From Palsa-343 sp036269135 (GTDB lineage: Bacteria > Acidobacteriota > Terriglobia > Terriglobales > Acidobacteriaceae), in NCBI GenBank assembly GCA_036269135.1, contig DATASQ010000062.1, forward strand, positions 53,571 to 117,570: a stretch of 64,000 bases of DNA. The letters run 5' to 3'. The position numbers and the translations under genes were made by a program. The notes under the pieces were generated by a model that did not search any database, was not told the DNA's origin, and saw nothing but the letters and a program-made list of their open reading frames with translations. Numbering within the stretch: position 1 is the stretch's first letter; each line of letters opens with the position of its first letter. Positions 34,551 through 44,037 of this stretch are shown here, piece by piece.

Positions 34551-37265
34551 ATGGGCCTGATCAACCGAACGCGGAACCTCTTCCACCGGGAGCGCATCGA
34601 CGCCGAGATCGGCGCCGAGCTGCGCTCGCACATCGAGATGGCTGTAGAGGACGCGATGCATGCCGGCATGCCCGAAGCGGAAGCACGCCGCGCAGCCCGG
34701 CTGCGGTTCGGGAATCCCGTAACGGTGCGAGAGAGAACGATGGGCGCGGACACAGCGCTGGCCCTCGAAGGTCTGTGGCGAGACGTGAAGTTCGCGCTGC
34801 GTCAACTGCGCAAGTCGCCCGGCTTTGCGGTGACCGCGGTGCTGACGCTGGCGCTGGGCATCGGGGCGAACACGGGGATCTTCAGCCTGACGCGGGCATT
34901 GTTGCTGCAACCCCTGCCCGTCGCTCATCCAAGCCGGTTGATCCGGATCTCGCTCGTGCTGAATAATCCCGGCGGAGCTGTGCGCGATATGCCGCTGAAC
35001 AGCTTCATGATCGACTCGCTGCACCGCCATGCAACGACGATTTCCGGCATCTTCGGGTGGACTCCTTACCGCTTTGTCGCTCAGCAGAACGATGGGCCGC
35101 GCATCGCGGACGGCGCGCTGGTAAGCGGCAATACCTTTGAGGTGCTCGGGGTGAGACCGGCCGTGGGGCGCCTCCTGCGGCCCGAAGACGATGAAGACGG
35201 CGGGGGCCCGGATGGATGGGCCGCGGTGCTGAGCTACCGCTATTGGCAGGAGCATTTCGGCGGCGATCCGTCGGCCGTGGGGCGTCAGGTCACGTTGTCG
35301 GACCACAAGGTGAGGGTTGTCGGCGTCGCCCCGAAGGGCTTTGAGGGCGTGATTGTCACCGCACGACCGGACTTTTACCTGCCCCTGCACTTCGAGCCGG
35401 TCCTGCGGGGAACGGGATCGCTGCTGCGCATGCGAGGGAGCCTGTGGCTTACAGCGTGGGCGCGCGTCAGGTCCGGCGTCAGCAAGGCGGCCGCGGGTGC
35501 GGAGATTCGGTCCCTGTTTCGGACCGTTATTGATGAGACCCTGCCCTCGTCCATGCAGCATGTCCCTGTCGTCGAGCATGCTGGTCTGGCTGTCGACTCG
35601 GGCAGCGCAGGATGGAGCGATTTGCGGAACGAATACACCCGGCCGCTGCTGCTGCTGCAGGCTTTGGTGGGCGTTGTGCTTCTGGTGTGCTGCGTGAACC
35701 TGGCCGGGCTGTGCCTGGCCAGGGCAGCGACCCGCGAACGCGAGTTTGCCATTCGCACTGCGCTGGGTGCGGCGCGAGCGCGCCTCATGCGGCAAATCCT
35801 GGTCGAGTCATTGCTGCTGGCAGGGTGCGGAGGTGCGCTCGCAATTGCATTCTCGTGGGTGACCGACCGCTATTTGCTGCGATTTGTTGCAGACCGGCAA
35901 GCGGCGGCGGCACTGGCGGCGAGGCCGGACCCTGCCCTGCTGGCGATTACGGGCGGATGCGCCCTGGCCTGTGCGCTGCTCTTCGGTCTTCTGCCGGCCT
36001 GGATGGCCAGCTATGGACCGGTGGAAGCGGGTCTGCGCACCAGCGGCAAAAACCAGGGTCATGGATCGCGGAGAAATCTCCTCGCGCGCCGGGTTTTCGT
36101 GCCTGCGCAGATGGCGCTGACGCTCGGGCTGGTGTCCGTGGCGGCCATGCTGAGTTCGACGGTTTGGCACCTCCGGGAGAACAGCACAGGATTTAACAGC
36201 CGCGGCGTGGTCCTGTTCTCAACGGATTTCACGCAGTTGCACCTGAAATCTTCCAGCCTGGACCTGCTGTACCGGCGTATCGCCGCGCGTATCGGGCAGA
36301 TGCCCGGGGTGGAGAGCGTGAGCGTTGCCGAGAACACGCCCCTGAGCGGAGCCAGCCATTTAGGGGCGTTTTCGCCGACCGGCTCTCCCGAGCCCGGCAA
36401 CAATCCGTTTCGCTACGAGACCAACGCGATTGGCTCGGACTACTTCGCGACGCTCGGAATTCGGATGCTGGCCGGTCGCGATTTCACCGGCAGCGGCTCG
36501 GATGCGGGCGCCTGCGTTCTGAATGAGGCGGCCGCGCGTCTGCTGTTTCCGGCAGGGACTGCCCTGGGGAGCAGCGTGCGCCAGTACATCAGCTCCATGA
36601 GCACGGGAACCCAATACAGCCAGAACTATCGGGTGATCGGGATCGTGGACGACACGCGATTCACGAGCCTGCGGGCCGCACCGCCGCCCATTATCTACTT
36701 GCCGCAGCGCGACTCCACGGATGGACTGGAGGCGATGACTCTTCTGATTCGGGCACGCACCCAGAGTGAAGCCGATGCGGCTTATCGCCGAACCCTGCAT
36801 GAGCTGGCGCCGAAGAGCGCCGTGGCGAATCCGGCTTCGCTGGAGGCGCAGATGGAGGATTCGATCGCGCGCGAGAACCTCGTGGCCACGCTTTCGGAAT
36901 TCTTTGCCGGACTGGCATTGCTTCTCAGCGGGATCGGTATGTATGGGCTGATGGCGTCCTGGGTGGCGCGGCGCACCGCCGAGATCGGCGTACGCATGGC
37001 CCTGGGAGCGACGCGGAGGGCCATCGTTGGGCTGGTCGCGCAGCAGGTCTTGACGTTGCTCGCCGTGGGTGTAGCTGTGGGAGGTGGGCTCGCTCTGGTT
37101 ACCGGCCACATGGTGCGCGCATTTCTCTACGAAGTGAGTCCGGCCAGTCCTGAGATTCTCCTGCTGTCCATTGCGATTGTCGGCGCAGCCGCTATCCTGG
37201 CCGCCGTCTGGCCGGCACGGCGCGCAGCCAGTGTGGATCCGATACAGGCGTTGAGAAGCGAGTAG
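34551..37265 (+). CDS. ADOP-type ABC permease 1 of 3
   Basis: Acidobacterial duplicated orphan permease, 904 residues. An N-terminal prefix domain (AELRSHIEMAVEDAMHAG) is followed by the linker LRQLRKSPGF and the first helix (AVTAVLTLALGIGANTGIF). A MacB-like periplasmic domain comes next, an FtsX helix bundle at about 370-490, a second periplasmic domain and a C-terminal FtsX bundle (VARRTAEIGVRMALGA). No ATPase gene is adjacent, hence orphan. Its first 300 bp are very similar to permease 2, with 88 identical bases. Likely moves or senses lipids, lipoproteins or antibiotics, but the substrate is unknown. Confidence 0.93.
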   Translation: MGLINRTRNLFHRERIDAEIGAELRSHIEMAVEDAMHAGMPEAEARRAARLRFGNPVTVRERTMGADTALALEGLWRDVKFALRQLRKSPGFAVTAVLTLALGIGANTGIFSLTRALLLQPLPVAHPSRLIRISLVLNNPGGAVRDMPLNSFMIDSLHRHATTISGIFGWTPYRFVAQQNDGPRIADGALVSGNTFEVLGVRPAVGRLLRPEDDEDGGGPDGWAAVLSYRYWQEHFGGDPSAVGRQVTLSDHKVRVVGVAPKGFEGVIVTARPDFYLPLHFEPVLRGTGSLLRMRGSLWLTAWARVRSGVSKAAAGAEIRSLFRTVIDETLPSSMQHVPVVEHAGLAVDSGSAGWSDLRNEYTRPLLLLQALVGVVLLVCCVNLAGLCLARAATREREFAIRTALGAARARLMRQILVESLLLAGCGGALAIAFSWVTDRYLLRFVADRQAAAALAARPDPALLAITGGCALACALLFGLLPAWMASYGPVEAGLRTSGKNQGHGSRRNLLARRVFVPAQMALTLGLVSVAAMLSSTVWHLRENSTGFNSRGVVLFSTDFTQLHLKSSSLDLLYRRIAARIGQMPGVESVSVAENTPLSGASHLGAFSPTGSPEPGNNPFRYETNAIGSDYFATLGIRMLAGRDFTGSGSDAGACVLNEAAARLLFPAGTALGSSVRQYISSMSTGTQYSQNYRVIGIVDDTRFTSLRAAPPPIIYLPQRDSTDGLEAMTLLIRARTQSEADAAYRRTLHELAPKSAVANPASLEAQMEDSIARENLVATLSEFFAGLALLLSGIGMYGLMASWVARRTAEIGVRMALGATRRAIVGLVAQQVLTLLAVGVAVGGGLALVTGHMVRAFLYEVSPASPEILLLSIAIVGAAAILAAVWPARRAASVDPIQALRSE

Positions 37266-37339
37266 GGACTCGCCGTCCAGGCGCCGGCGCTTCGCGCCAT
37301 CGTTCGAACGGTGGGAGAGAGGGCAGGACAAGCAACACG

Positions 37340-40123
37340 ATGGGATGGGCGATCAGAATCGGGAATCTTGGGCGGCGGGAGCGCGTGGACGCCGAGATCG
37401 GCGCCGAGCTGCGGTCGCACATCGAGATGGCTGTAGAGGACGCGATGCATGCCGGCATGTCCGAGATGGAAGCACGCCGCGCAGCGCGGTTGCGATTTGG
37501 GAATCCCGTGACGATGCGAGAGAGAACGATAGGCGCGGACACAGCGCTGGCCCTCGAAGGTCTGTGGCGAGACGTGAAGTTCGCGCTGCGTCAACTGCGC
37601 AAGTCGCCCGGCTTTGCGGCGACCGCCATCGTGACGCTGGCGCTCGGCATTGGCGCGACGACCGCGGTCTTCACGCTGATCCAGCAGGTGCTGCTGCGCT
37701 CCCTGCCGGTGGCAAAGCCTGGCCAGCTGTGGCGCATCGGCGATTCCGCCGCGTGCTGTTATGCGCAGGGATACGCGCAGTCGAACGGCGACCGATCCAA
37801 TGACTGGAGTCTTTTCTCGTGGGAGGCGTACCGGCAGTTCCGCGCGAATACGCCCGGATTCCAGGAGCTGGCAGCGTTTGAGATCGGGGAAGGGAATGCG
37901 GAGCTGGCGGTGCGGCGCGCCGGTTCCTCCGCTCCGCCGCAGACGAGTAACGGCGAATATGTCTCGGGGAATTTCTTCCGCACCTTCGGCCTGTCTGCAT
38001 GGCGCGGGCGGCTGTTCACGGGCGCCGATGATCGCGAAGGCGCCCCGCCCGTCGCGGTGATGAGCTTCCACGCATGGCAGGAGCAGTACGCATCCGACCC
38101 TTCGGTGGTGGGCGCCGCGGTTGCCATCAACGGCCACCCCTTCACGGTGATCGGCATTGCCCCCCCAGGCTTCTTCGGCGCCAAGATCGACGCCGACAGC
38201 ATGCCGGACATCTGGCTGCCTCTGACGACGGAGCCGCTGATTGCCGGAGCCACCTCGCGCCTGAAGAATCCCGGACTGGCATGGCTGGACCTGATCGGCC
38301 GCGTGCGTCCAGGCATGAATCCGACGCTGCTGGAGGCGCAACTGCAGGGTGAGCTGCACCAGTGGCTCGCGAGCCACGTGGCGGATATGTCGTCGGCGGA
38401 AAAAGCCGCCTGGCAAAAGCAAACGCTGCATCTCACGCCCGGTGGCGCAGGCGTCTCGCTGCTGTGGAGCCAGGATCAGGAGGCTCTGCGACTGCTGCTG
38501 GCTGCCGCTGTGTGCGTGCTTCTGGTGGCCTGCGCTAATATCGCCAACCTGCTGCTGGCCCGCGGACTGCGGAACCGGCGCCAGATCGCAGTGCACATGG
38601 CGCTGGGCTCGCCGCGCGCGCGGCTGGTGCGCAAGGCGCTGGTGGAAAGCCTGGTGCTGGCGGGGATGGGCGGCGCCGCGGGCATTGCCGTGGCCTGGGC
38701 CGGAGCGCGGCTCATCCTGCACCTGGCCTATGCCCGCTCCGCGCCGAGCAGCTGGATTCCGCTGCACGCCGCGCCGTCGATGCCGGTGCTGCTGTTCGCG
38801 CTGGGCGTTGCCGCGCTCACCGGAGTCCTCTTCGGCATCGCTCCGGCGTGGATGATGGCGCACGCCGATCCTATGGAGGCGCTGCGTGGCGCGAATCGGG
38901 CCCTGGGTGGCGACCGGCACTGGCTGCAAAAGACGCTGGTGATTGTGCAGACCGCGGCCTCGGTCGTCCTGCTCAGCGCGGCGGCGATGCTGGGACGCAG
39001 TCTGCATAACCTGGAGCATCAGAATTTCGGATTCGATCCGGCGGGCCGCTATCTGGTCTCGATCGACCCCAAGGCGACGGGGGTTCCGCAGCCGCAGCTG
39101 GTTCCGCTCTTCCGCGAGGTGGAGAGCCGTCTGCGCGCGATTCCCGGCGTGCGCGGCGCCGGCAGCGTGCTGGAGGCGCCGCCGGGGGGCTGGGTGACCC
39201 ATGAGATCCGCGTCGAGGGCCGTCCCGAACCGGGACCAAAGGATGATGTCACCTCCGGCTGGACCCGGGTAACGCCGGGATTTTTCCCGACACTGGGAGA
39301 CCGGATCGTGATGGGGCGCTCCATCACCGACCCAGACGATGCGAGCACGCATCCGGTGGCCGTGGTGAACCAGGCCTTTGCGAAGAAATTCTTCGCCGGA
39401 CGGAACCCGATCGGACAGCACTTCGGGCCGGCTCCGGAGAAGAACGCAGGCTTGTACACGATTGTGGGCGTCGCGGCGAATGTCGAGTTTGAAAACGACC
39501 CGCGGCAGCCCATGTATTTTCTCCCGGAGGCGCAGACCACACCCTTCGACGATGCCGAAATGGAGAGCCGCGAGATCTGGTCGCATGACCTGTACAACAT
39601 CGTGCTTTGGGCGCCCGGCGGTGCGATCAATCTCGAGGCGCAGGTGAAAAAGGCGATCGCCGATGTCGATCCGGACCTGTTGATGAACGGCATGGAGCCG
39701 TATTCCGATGTGCTTCGCGAATTTCCCCAGCAAAACATGATCGCCAGTCTGACCTGGCTCTTTGGCGCGATCGGGCTGGTGCTCGCCGCCGTCGGCCTCT
39801 ATGGGGTGACGGCGTACGGCGTGGAGCAGCGCCGAAGCGAGATCGGCGTGCGCATGGCGCTGGGCGCCAATCGCGGTTCGGTGATGGCTCTGGTGCTGCG
39901 CGGCGCCTTCCTGCAGGTGGCCATCGGGCTGGCGCTGGGGGTGCCCGCCGCGATTGGCGCAGGAATCCTGATGGCGAGCCAGCTTTACGGCGTCAGCCCA
40001 TGGGATCCGCGCGTACTGCTGGCGGTCGCGGGGGTCCTCGGACTGGCTGCTCTGGTGGCGGCGCTGCTTCCGGCACGGCGCGCAGCCGGAGTCGATCCGA
40101 TCCAGGCATTGCGGATGGAATAG
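37340..40123 (+). CDS. ADOP-type ABC permease 2 of 3
   Basis: The 927-residue paralogue has the same architecture as the permease upstream: prefix domain, first helix (ATAIVTLALGIGATTAVF), periplasmic MacB-like domain, central FtsX bundle (VCVLLVACANIANLLLARG) and C-terminal FtsX bundle (EQRRSEIGVRMALGANRG). Its central periplasmic parts differ clearly from permease 1 (for example GGWVTHEIRVEG), so substrates may differ. The 88-base block at 37532-37619 is identical to 34743-34830. It lies 74 bp behind permease 1 and 17 bp before permease 3. Confidence 0.93.
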   Translation: MGWAIRIGNLGRRERVDAEIGAELRSHIEMAVEDAMHAGMSEMEARRAARLRFGNPVTMRERTIGADTALALEGLWRDVKFALRQLRKSPGFAATAIVTLALGIGATTAVFTLIQQVLLRSLPVAKPGQLWRIGDSAACCYAQGYAQSNGDRSNDWSLFSWEAYRQFRANTPGFQELAAFEIGEGNAELAVRRAGSSAPPQTSNGEYVSGNFFRTFGLSAWRGRLFTGADDREGAPPVAVMSFHAWQEQYASDPSVVGAAVAINGHPFTVIGIAPPGFFGAKIDADSMPDIWLPLTTEPLIAGATSRLKNPGLAWLDLIGRVRPGMNPTLLEAQLQGELHQWLASHVADMSSAEKAAWQKQTLHLTPGGAGVSLLWSQDQEALRLLLAAAVCVLLVACANIANLLLARGLRNRRQIAVHMALGSPRARLVRKALVESLVLAGMGGAAGIAVAWAGARLILHLAYARSAPSSWIPLHAAPSMPVLLFALGVAALTGVLFGIAPAWMMAHADPMEALRGANRALGGDRHWLQKTLVIVQTAASVVLLSAAAMLGRSLHNLEHQNFGFDPAGRYLVSIDPKATGVPQPQLVPLFREVESRLRAIPGVRGAGSVLEAPPGGWVTHEIRVEGRPEPGPKDDVTSGWTRVTPGFFPTLGDRIVMGRSITDPDDASTHPVAVVNQAFAKKFFAGRNPIGQHFGPAPEKNAGLYTIVGVAANVEFENDPRQPMYFLPEAQTTPFDDAEMESREIWSHDLYNIVLWAPGGAINLEAQVKKAIADVDPDLLMNGMEPYSDVLREFPQQNMIASLTWLFGAIGLVLAAVGLYGVTAYGVEQRRSEIGVRMALGANRGSVMALVLRGAFLQVAIGLALGVPAAIGAGILMASQLYGVSPWDPRVLLAVAGVLGLAALVAALLPARRAAGVDPIQALRME

Positions 40124-40140
40124 AACAACGAGGTGCGGCG

Positions 40141-42789
40141 ATGGGGTGGACACAACGAATCGGGAATCTCTTCCGGCGGGAACGCGTGGACGCGGAAATT
40201 GACGCCGAATTGCGCTCGCACATCGACATGGCCGTCGAGGACGCGATGCGCGCGGGCGTGCCGGAGGCAGAGGCGCGGCGAACGGCGCGGCTGCGGTTTG
40301 GAAATCCGGTGACCGTGCGAGAGACAACGACGGGATCGGATGCGGCGCTCGGGCTGGAGAGCCTGCGCCGCGATGTGCGCTACGCGCTCCGGCAGTTGAA
40401 GAAGGCGCCGGGGTTCACGGCCGTGGTGATTGTGACGCTGGCCCTGGGCATCGGTGCGAACACGACGGTGTTCAGCATCGTGGATGCCGTCCTGCTGCGG
40501 CCCCTGCCCTACGCGCATCCGGAACAGCTGGTTCAGGTGTGGTCTCGGGAGAGAGGAGCTTTTTCCGGCGGCGCCGTTTGCTATCCGGACTTCTTTGACT
40601 GGCGTGCGCAGAACCACGCCTTCACAAACCTTGTTTCGTACGAGGACAATTCGGGAACGCTCACCGGCGTGGAGCGGGCTGTGCATCTGGATGGAGAAAC
40701 CGTCTCCTGGAACCTGCTCCCGCTGCTCGGCGTGCGCCCCGAGCGGGGCCACGGCTTCCGTCCGGAGGATGAAAAGCTGGGCGCGCGGGTCGTCCTGATC
40801 AGCCATGCGCTGTGGGTCTCGCAGTTTGGATCGGACCCCGCTGTCGTGGGCAGCATCATGCATCTGAGCGGGCAGGATTACACCATCGCGGGCGTAATGC
40901 CGGCGTCCTTCCGCTTTCCCGTGGATGCGCCGCAGAACTCCTACTGGACCACCCTGGCCGTGGACAACGATGGCACGCCGAAAGCCCAGACCGCGAATCG
41001 CGGCGACCATCAGCTGGCGGTGATGGGACGCCTGAAGCCTGGCGTCACTGTGGCACAGGCGAATGCCGACATGCAGGCGATCGCGACCCGCCTGGCAAAG
41101 CAGTATCCCGACACGAACACCCAGCACAGCTCGGCGTTCGTGGAGAGCGAGCTGACGGCGCTGCTCGGGGATACGCGGACCCTGTTGCTCGTCATACTCG
41201 GCGCGGTGGGCCTGGTGCTTCTCATCGCGTGCGGCAACGTGGCGAATCTCCTCCTGGCGCGAGCCCGCGAGCGCGAGCGGGAGATGGCCATGCGCTCGGC
41301 GCTGGGCGCGAACCGCGGCAGAATCGTCCGGCAATTGCTGGTGGAAAGCGCAGTGCTGGGCCTCTTCGGCGGCGCGGCAGGATGCGTGCTGGCCTTTGCA
41401 GCCACGCCGGCGGTCCTGCATCTGATCGGCGCCAGCGTGCCGCGCGCTGCCGATGCGGGGGTGAATCTGCCGGTGCTGGCGTTTGCCCTGCTGGTCTCGC
41501 TGCTGGCCGGGATTGTCTTTGGCCTGGTCCCGGCGGTTGCGTCGGCGCGCGGCGACCTGCTCTCCTCGTTGCGGGAGGCGGGCCGGAGCCATACCGGGGG
41601 ACATCATCGGCTGGGATCGCTCGTGATTGTCGGCCAGGTGGCGCTCGGGATTGTGCTCACCGCCGGTGCGGGCCTGCTGGTGACCAGCTTCCTCCATCTG
41701 GCGCGCAGCAGCGAGGGCTTTAATCCGGATCGTGTGCTGACGTTTTTATTCGAAACCCCGGATTCGCGCTATCTGCACACGCGCGCCGAGTTCTGCCGGC
41801 AGTATTTCGAAAAACTGCGGGCGCTGCCGGGCGTCAGTTCGGCCGCCGGATCGATGCTGCTGCCCATGACGGATAACAGCGCGCATATCAGCTTTGAGAA
41901 TCCTGAGCATCCCCTGCCGAAAGGACAGCTGGAGAGCGCGAACATGGACCTTCTGTCGGATGGATACTTTCACACCATGCAAATTCCGCTGCTCGAGGGG
42001 CGCGACTTCAACCACGGCGATACGGTGCAGTCGCCGCAGGTGATGATCGTCAACCGGGCCTTCGCGGATAAGTTCCTGGCCGGCGAAAACCCGCTCGGGA
42101 AGAAGCTCAAGCCAGGCACCAGCGATGGCCCCTCCGCTCCTCCTGCCTGGCGCACGATTGTGGGTGTCGTGGGCAACATTCGGACTGTGGCGACCGAGCG
42201 GGAGATGGAGCCCATGTACTACCTGCCCGCCAGCCAGCTCCCGAACTGGTGCTGCCTGTACACGGTGGCGCGGACCAGCATGGATCCGCTGAGCCTCGAG
42301 CCCGAGGTACGAAATCTGGTGGCCTCCATGGACCGGGATATCCCCGTCACCGACGTGCTGACGATGCGGGATCGGATCGGGATGCAGCTGGCGGAGCCGC
42401 GCTTTGCCATGGTGCTGCTCAGCGCCTTCGCGGCACTGGCGCTGCTGCTCACGGTCGTCGGATTGTATGGCGTGATGATGTACTCTGTGGCGCGCCGGAC
42501 GCGGGAGATTGGCGTGCGCCTGGCCCTGGGAGCCGCCCGCGGCGCCGTGCAGGCCATGGTCCTGCGGCAGGCGGTGGTGCTCATCGGAACGGGAACCGCC
42601 CTCGGCCTGGCTGCGACGCTGCTGCTTTCCCCCGTGCTGCGCTCGATGCTCTATGGCGTGAGCGGAAGAAGCCCGGTGGTGCTGCTGGGGGTCTGCGGGA
42701 TCGTCGCGCTCTCCGGTGTGCTCGCGGCCTGGCTGCCCGCGCTCCGAGCGTCGGGGATTCAACCGATGGAAGCCCTGCGCGCCGAGTAA
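40141..42789 (+). CDS. ADOP-type ABC permease 3 of 3
   Basis: The 882-residue third paralogue has the prefix AELRSHIDMAVEDAMRAG, first helix (AVVIVTLALGIGANTTVF), a MacB-like domain containing the DFFDWRAQ motif, and both FtsX bundles (LLIACGNVANLLLARARERE and VARRTREIGVRLALGA). The frame is open upstream to 39607 inside permease 2, but the ATG at 40141 with GAGGTG upstream and the family-typical MGWTQRIGNLFRRERVD start fixes the N-terminus. It is more diverged from copies 1 and 2 at DNA level. It is last gene of the PadR-ADOP unit. Confidence 0.93.
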   Translation: MGWTQRIGNLFRRERVDAEIDAELRSHIDMAVEDAMRAGVPEAEARRTARLRFGNPVTVRETTTGSDAALGLESLRRDVRYALRQLKKAPGFTAVVIVTLALGIGANTTVFSIVDAVLLRPLPYAHPEQLVQVWSRERGAFSGGAVCYPDFFDWRAQNHAFTNLVSYEDNSGTLTGVERAVHLDGETVSWNLLPLLGVRPERGHGFRPEDEKLGARVVLISHALWVSQFGSDPAVVGSIMHLSGQDYTIAGVMPASFRFPVDAPQNSYWTTLAVDNDGTPKAQTANRGDHQLAVMGRLKPGVTVAQANADMQAIATRLAKQYPDTNTQHSSAFVESELTALLGDTRTLLLVILGAVGLVLLIACGNVANLLLARAREREREMAMRSALGANRGRIVRQLLVESAVLGLFGGAAGCVLAFAATPAVLHLIGASVPRAADAGVNLPVLAFALLVSLLAGIVFGLVPAVASARGDLLSSLREAGRSHTGGHHRLGSLVIVGQVALGIVLTAGAGLLVTSFLHLARSSEGFNPDRVLTFLFETPDSRYLHTRAEFCRQYFEKLRALPGVSSAAGSMLLPMTDNSAHISFENPEHPLPKGQLESANMDLLSDGYFHTMQIPLLEGRDFNHGDTVQSPQVMIVNRAFADKFLAGENPLGKKLKPGTSDGPSAPPAWRTIVGVVGNIRTVATEREMEPMYYLPASQLPNWCCLYTVARTSMDPLSLEPEVRNLVASMDRDIPVTDVLTMRDRIGMQLAEPRFAMVLLSAFAALALLLTVVGLYGVMMYSVARRTREIGVRLALGAARGAVQAMVLRQAVVLIGTGTALGLAATLLLSPVLRSMLYGVSGRSPVVLLGVCGIVALSGVLAAWLPALRASGIQPMEALRAE

Positions 42790-42828
42790 GGGACTTGCCG
42801 GCAGGCGGCGCTTTTTCGTCCCACCGTC

Positions 42829-43446
42829 TCAGCGGTGCGGGGAAACCGCAGCGCCGCCCGCCCGCAGCGCCGCCGCATAGCTCTGTGCCTGGACATAGAC
42901 CCGGATGTTGCCGACGCCGGCCTCGCCATCCCCGGCCATGTCGCTCAGCAGCGCGATCCGCGCCAGCCGCGGGTGATGCCGCCGCCACAGAAAACGCGCG
43001 GACAAGTCTACAGTCGCGCTGACCGTGGTGCTGAAGACGAGCATCGTCGGCAGGCTGTTGGACCATGCCTGGGGCAGCTCCACCTCCGGAGCGCAATAAC
43101 GGCAATTAGCCGGGCGATCCATCCAGGAACTAAAAGCGTCCAGCATGCGCACGCTGAAGTCCGCGGCCATCAGGGCTCGATTCCATCGACTGGCCAGAAA
43201 CGGCGGAGCCGGGGGCCGCTTCTGCATCGGGCGAAGGATAAAAGCGCCAGGAAATGTGCCCGATAACGCCGCCGGGGTTGCGCCTGGCAGTGTGCCCGGC
43301 AATGGGCCCGGGTCCCAGTCCGCCAGCCGCGTCGAAGCCACCGTCAGGCTCGGCTGCGGGGCCGAGATCCGCTGCGCCAGCGAGACGCACGGAATCCAAC
43401 ACAAAAAAACCGCGACCGCAAACTGCACCTTGGGTACGACGCGCAT
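42829..43446 (-). CDS. Secreted hypothetical protein
   Basis: I do not recognise a family. The 205-residue product has a signal peptide (VQFAVAVFLCWIPCVSLAQ). A Pro/Gly-rich linker follows at about residues 45-70 (GPLPGTLPGATPAALSGTFPG). The compact C-terminal half contains one Cys pair (CRYC) and a hydrophobic strand-like end (ARIALLSDMAGDGEAGVGNIRVYVQAQ). GTGAGGA precedes the ATG. It is convergent with the last ADOP gene and on the same strand as the small membrane protein upstream. Confidence 0.6.
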   Translation of the reverse strand: MRVVPKVQFAVAVFLCWIPCVSLAQRISAPQPSLTVASTRLADWDPGPLPGTLPGATPAALSGTFPGAFILRPMQKRPPAPPFLASRWNRALMAADFSVRMLDAFSSWMDRPANCRYCAPEVELPQAWSNSLPTMLVFSTTVSATVDLSARFLWRRHHPRLARIALLSDMAGDGEAGVGNIRVYVQAQSYAAALRAGGAAVSPHR

Positions 43447-43641
43447 TCCTCACTCCCCGGGGCGGGTCTTGCCTCTGGAGGTGGGATCGGCGGCAGATGG
43501 CGCGGGGACAACCACCCAGACAGGAATCGCAGAGGAAGGGCACCGCGCTGGCCCGGATCGGGACGAGTATCGAATTGGAACCGCGCGGAACAACGCAGCC
43601 CTCGCTCCCGGAACGCAGGCCGGCAATTCTCCACGGCCGGG

Positions 43642-43854
43642 TCAGACTTCGTGCAGCAGCGGGCGGTCCCCCTGCGCCGGCACCGGCCACGCGGCATGGG
43701 GCGCCTCGGGCCGATTCACCGCGGGCAGCAGCTTGCGGCCCGCATGGCCCACCAGCAGCCACGCGCCCAGCAGAAACAGCAGGAACATGATTGTCGCCAC
43801 CACCACCACCCGCATCGCGTTGAAGCGCGGCGGGGGCTGCTGCATGTGCTTCAT
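43642..43854 (-). CDS. Small single-pass membrane protein
   Basis: The 70-residue product has one strong membrane helix (VVVVATIMFLLFLLGAWLLVG) after a short basic N-terminus and ends in a Pro-rich periplasmic tail. No family is recognised. The frame is open far upstream inside ffh, but the ATG at 43854 fits the hydrophobic profile; no strong ribosome-binding site is seen. It lies between ffh (divergent) and the secreted protein at 42829, with which it may be cotranscribed. Confidence 0.45.
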   Translation of the reverse strand: MKHMQQPPPRFNAMRVVVVATIMFLLFLLGAWLLVGHAGRKLLPAVNRPEAPHAAWPVPAQGDRPLLHEV

Positions 43855-44037
43855 GTTTTCAGGCCGCACCATACAGGGTGGGATGCGGCGACCGCGGCTC
43901 GGGAAATCAGCGTTTTGCGGAAAACAATGCCCGGCCCTTCTCCGCGCCAACCATGATTGCCTGGCCTGCGGACGCCTGCCCGGGCGGCCGGTCTCCGCCT
44001 CGATCGCGGATCCTCCGGTAAACTGAAAGTCCACCTT

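Noticed and set aside
43447..44037. SRP RNA gene near ffh
   Set aside because: No sequence like the conserved GGAAGCAGC-containing apical loop was found in the spacers around ffh.
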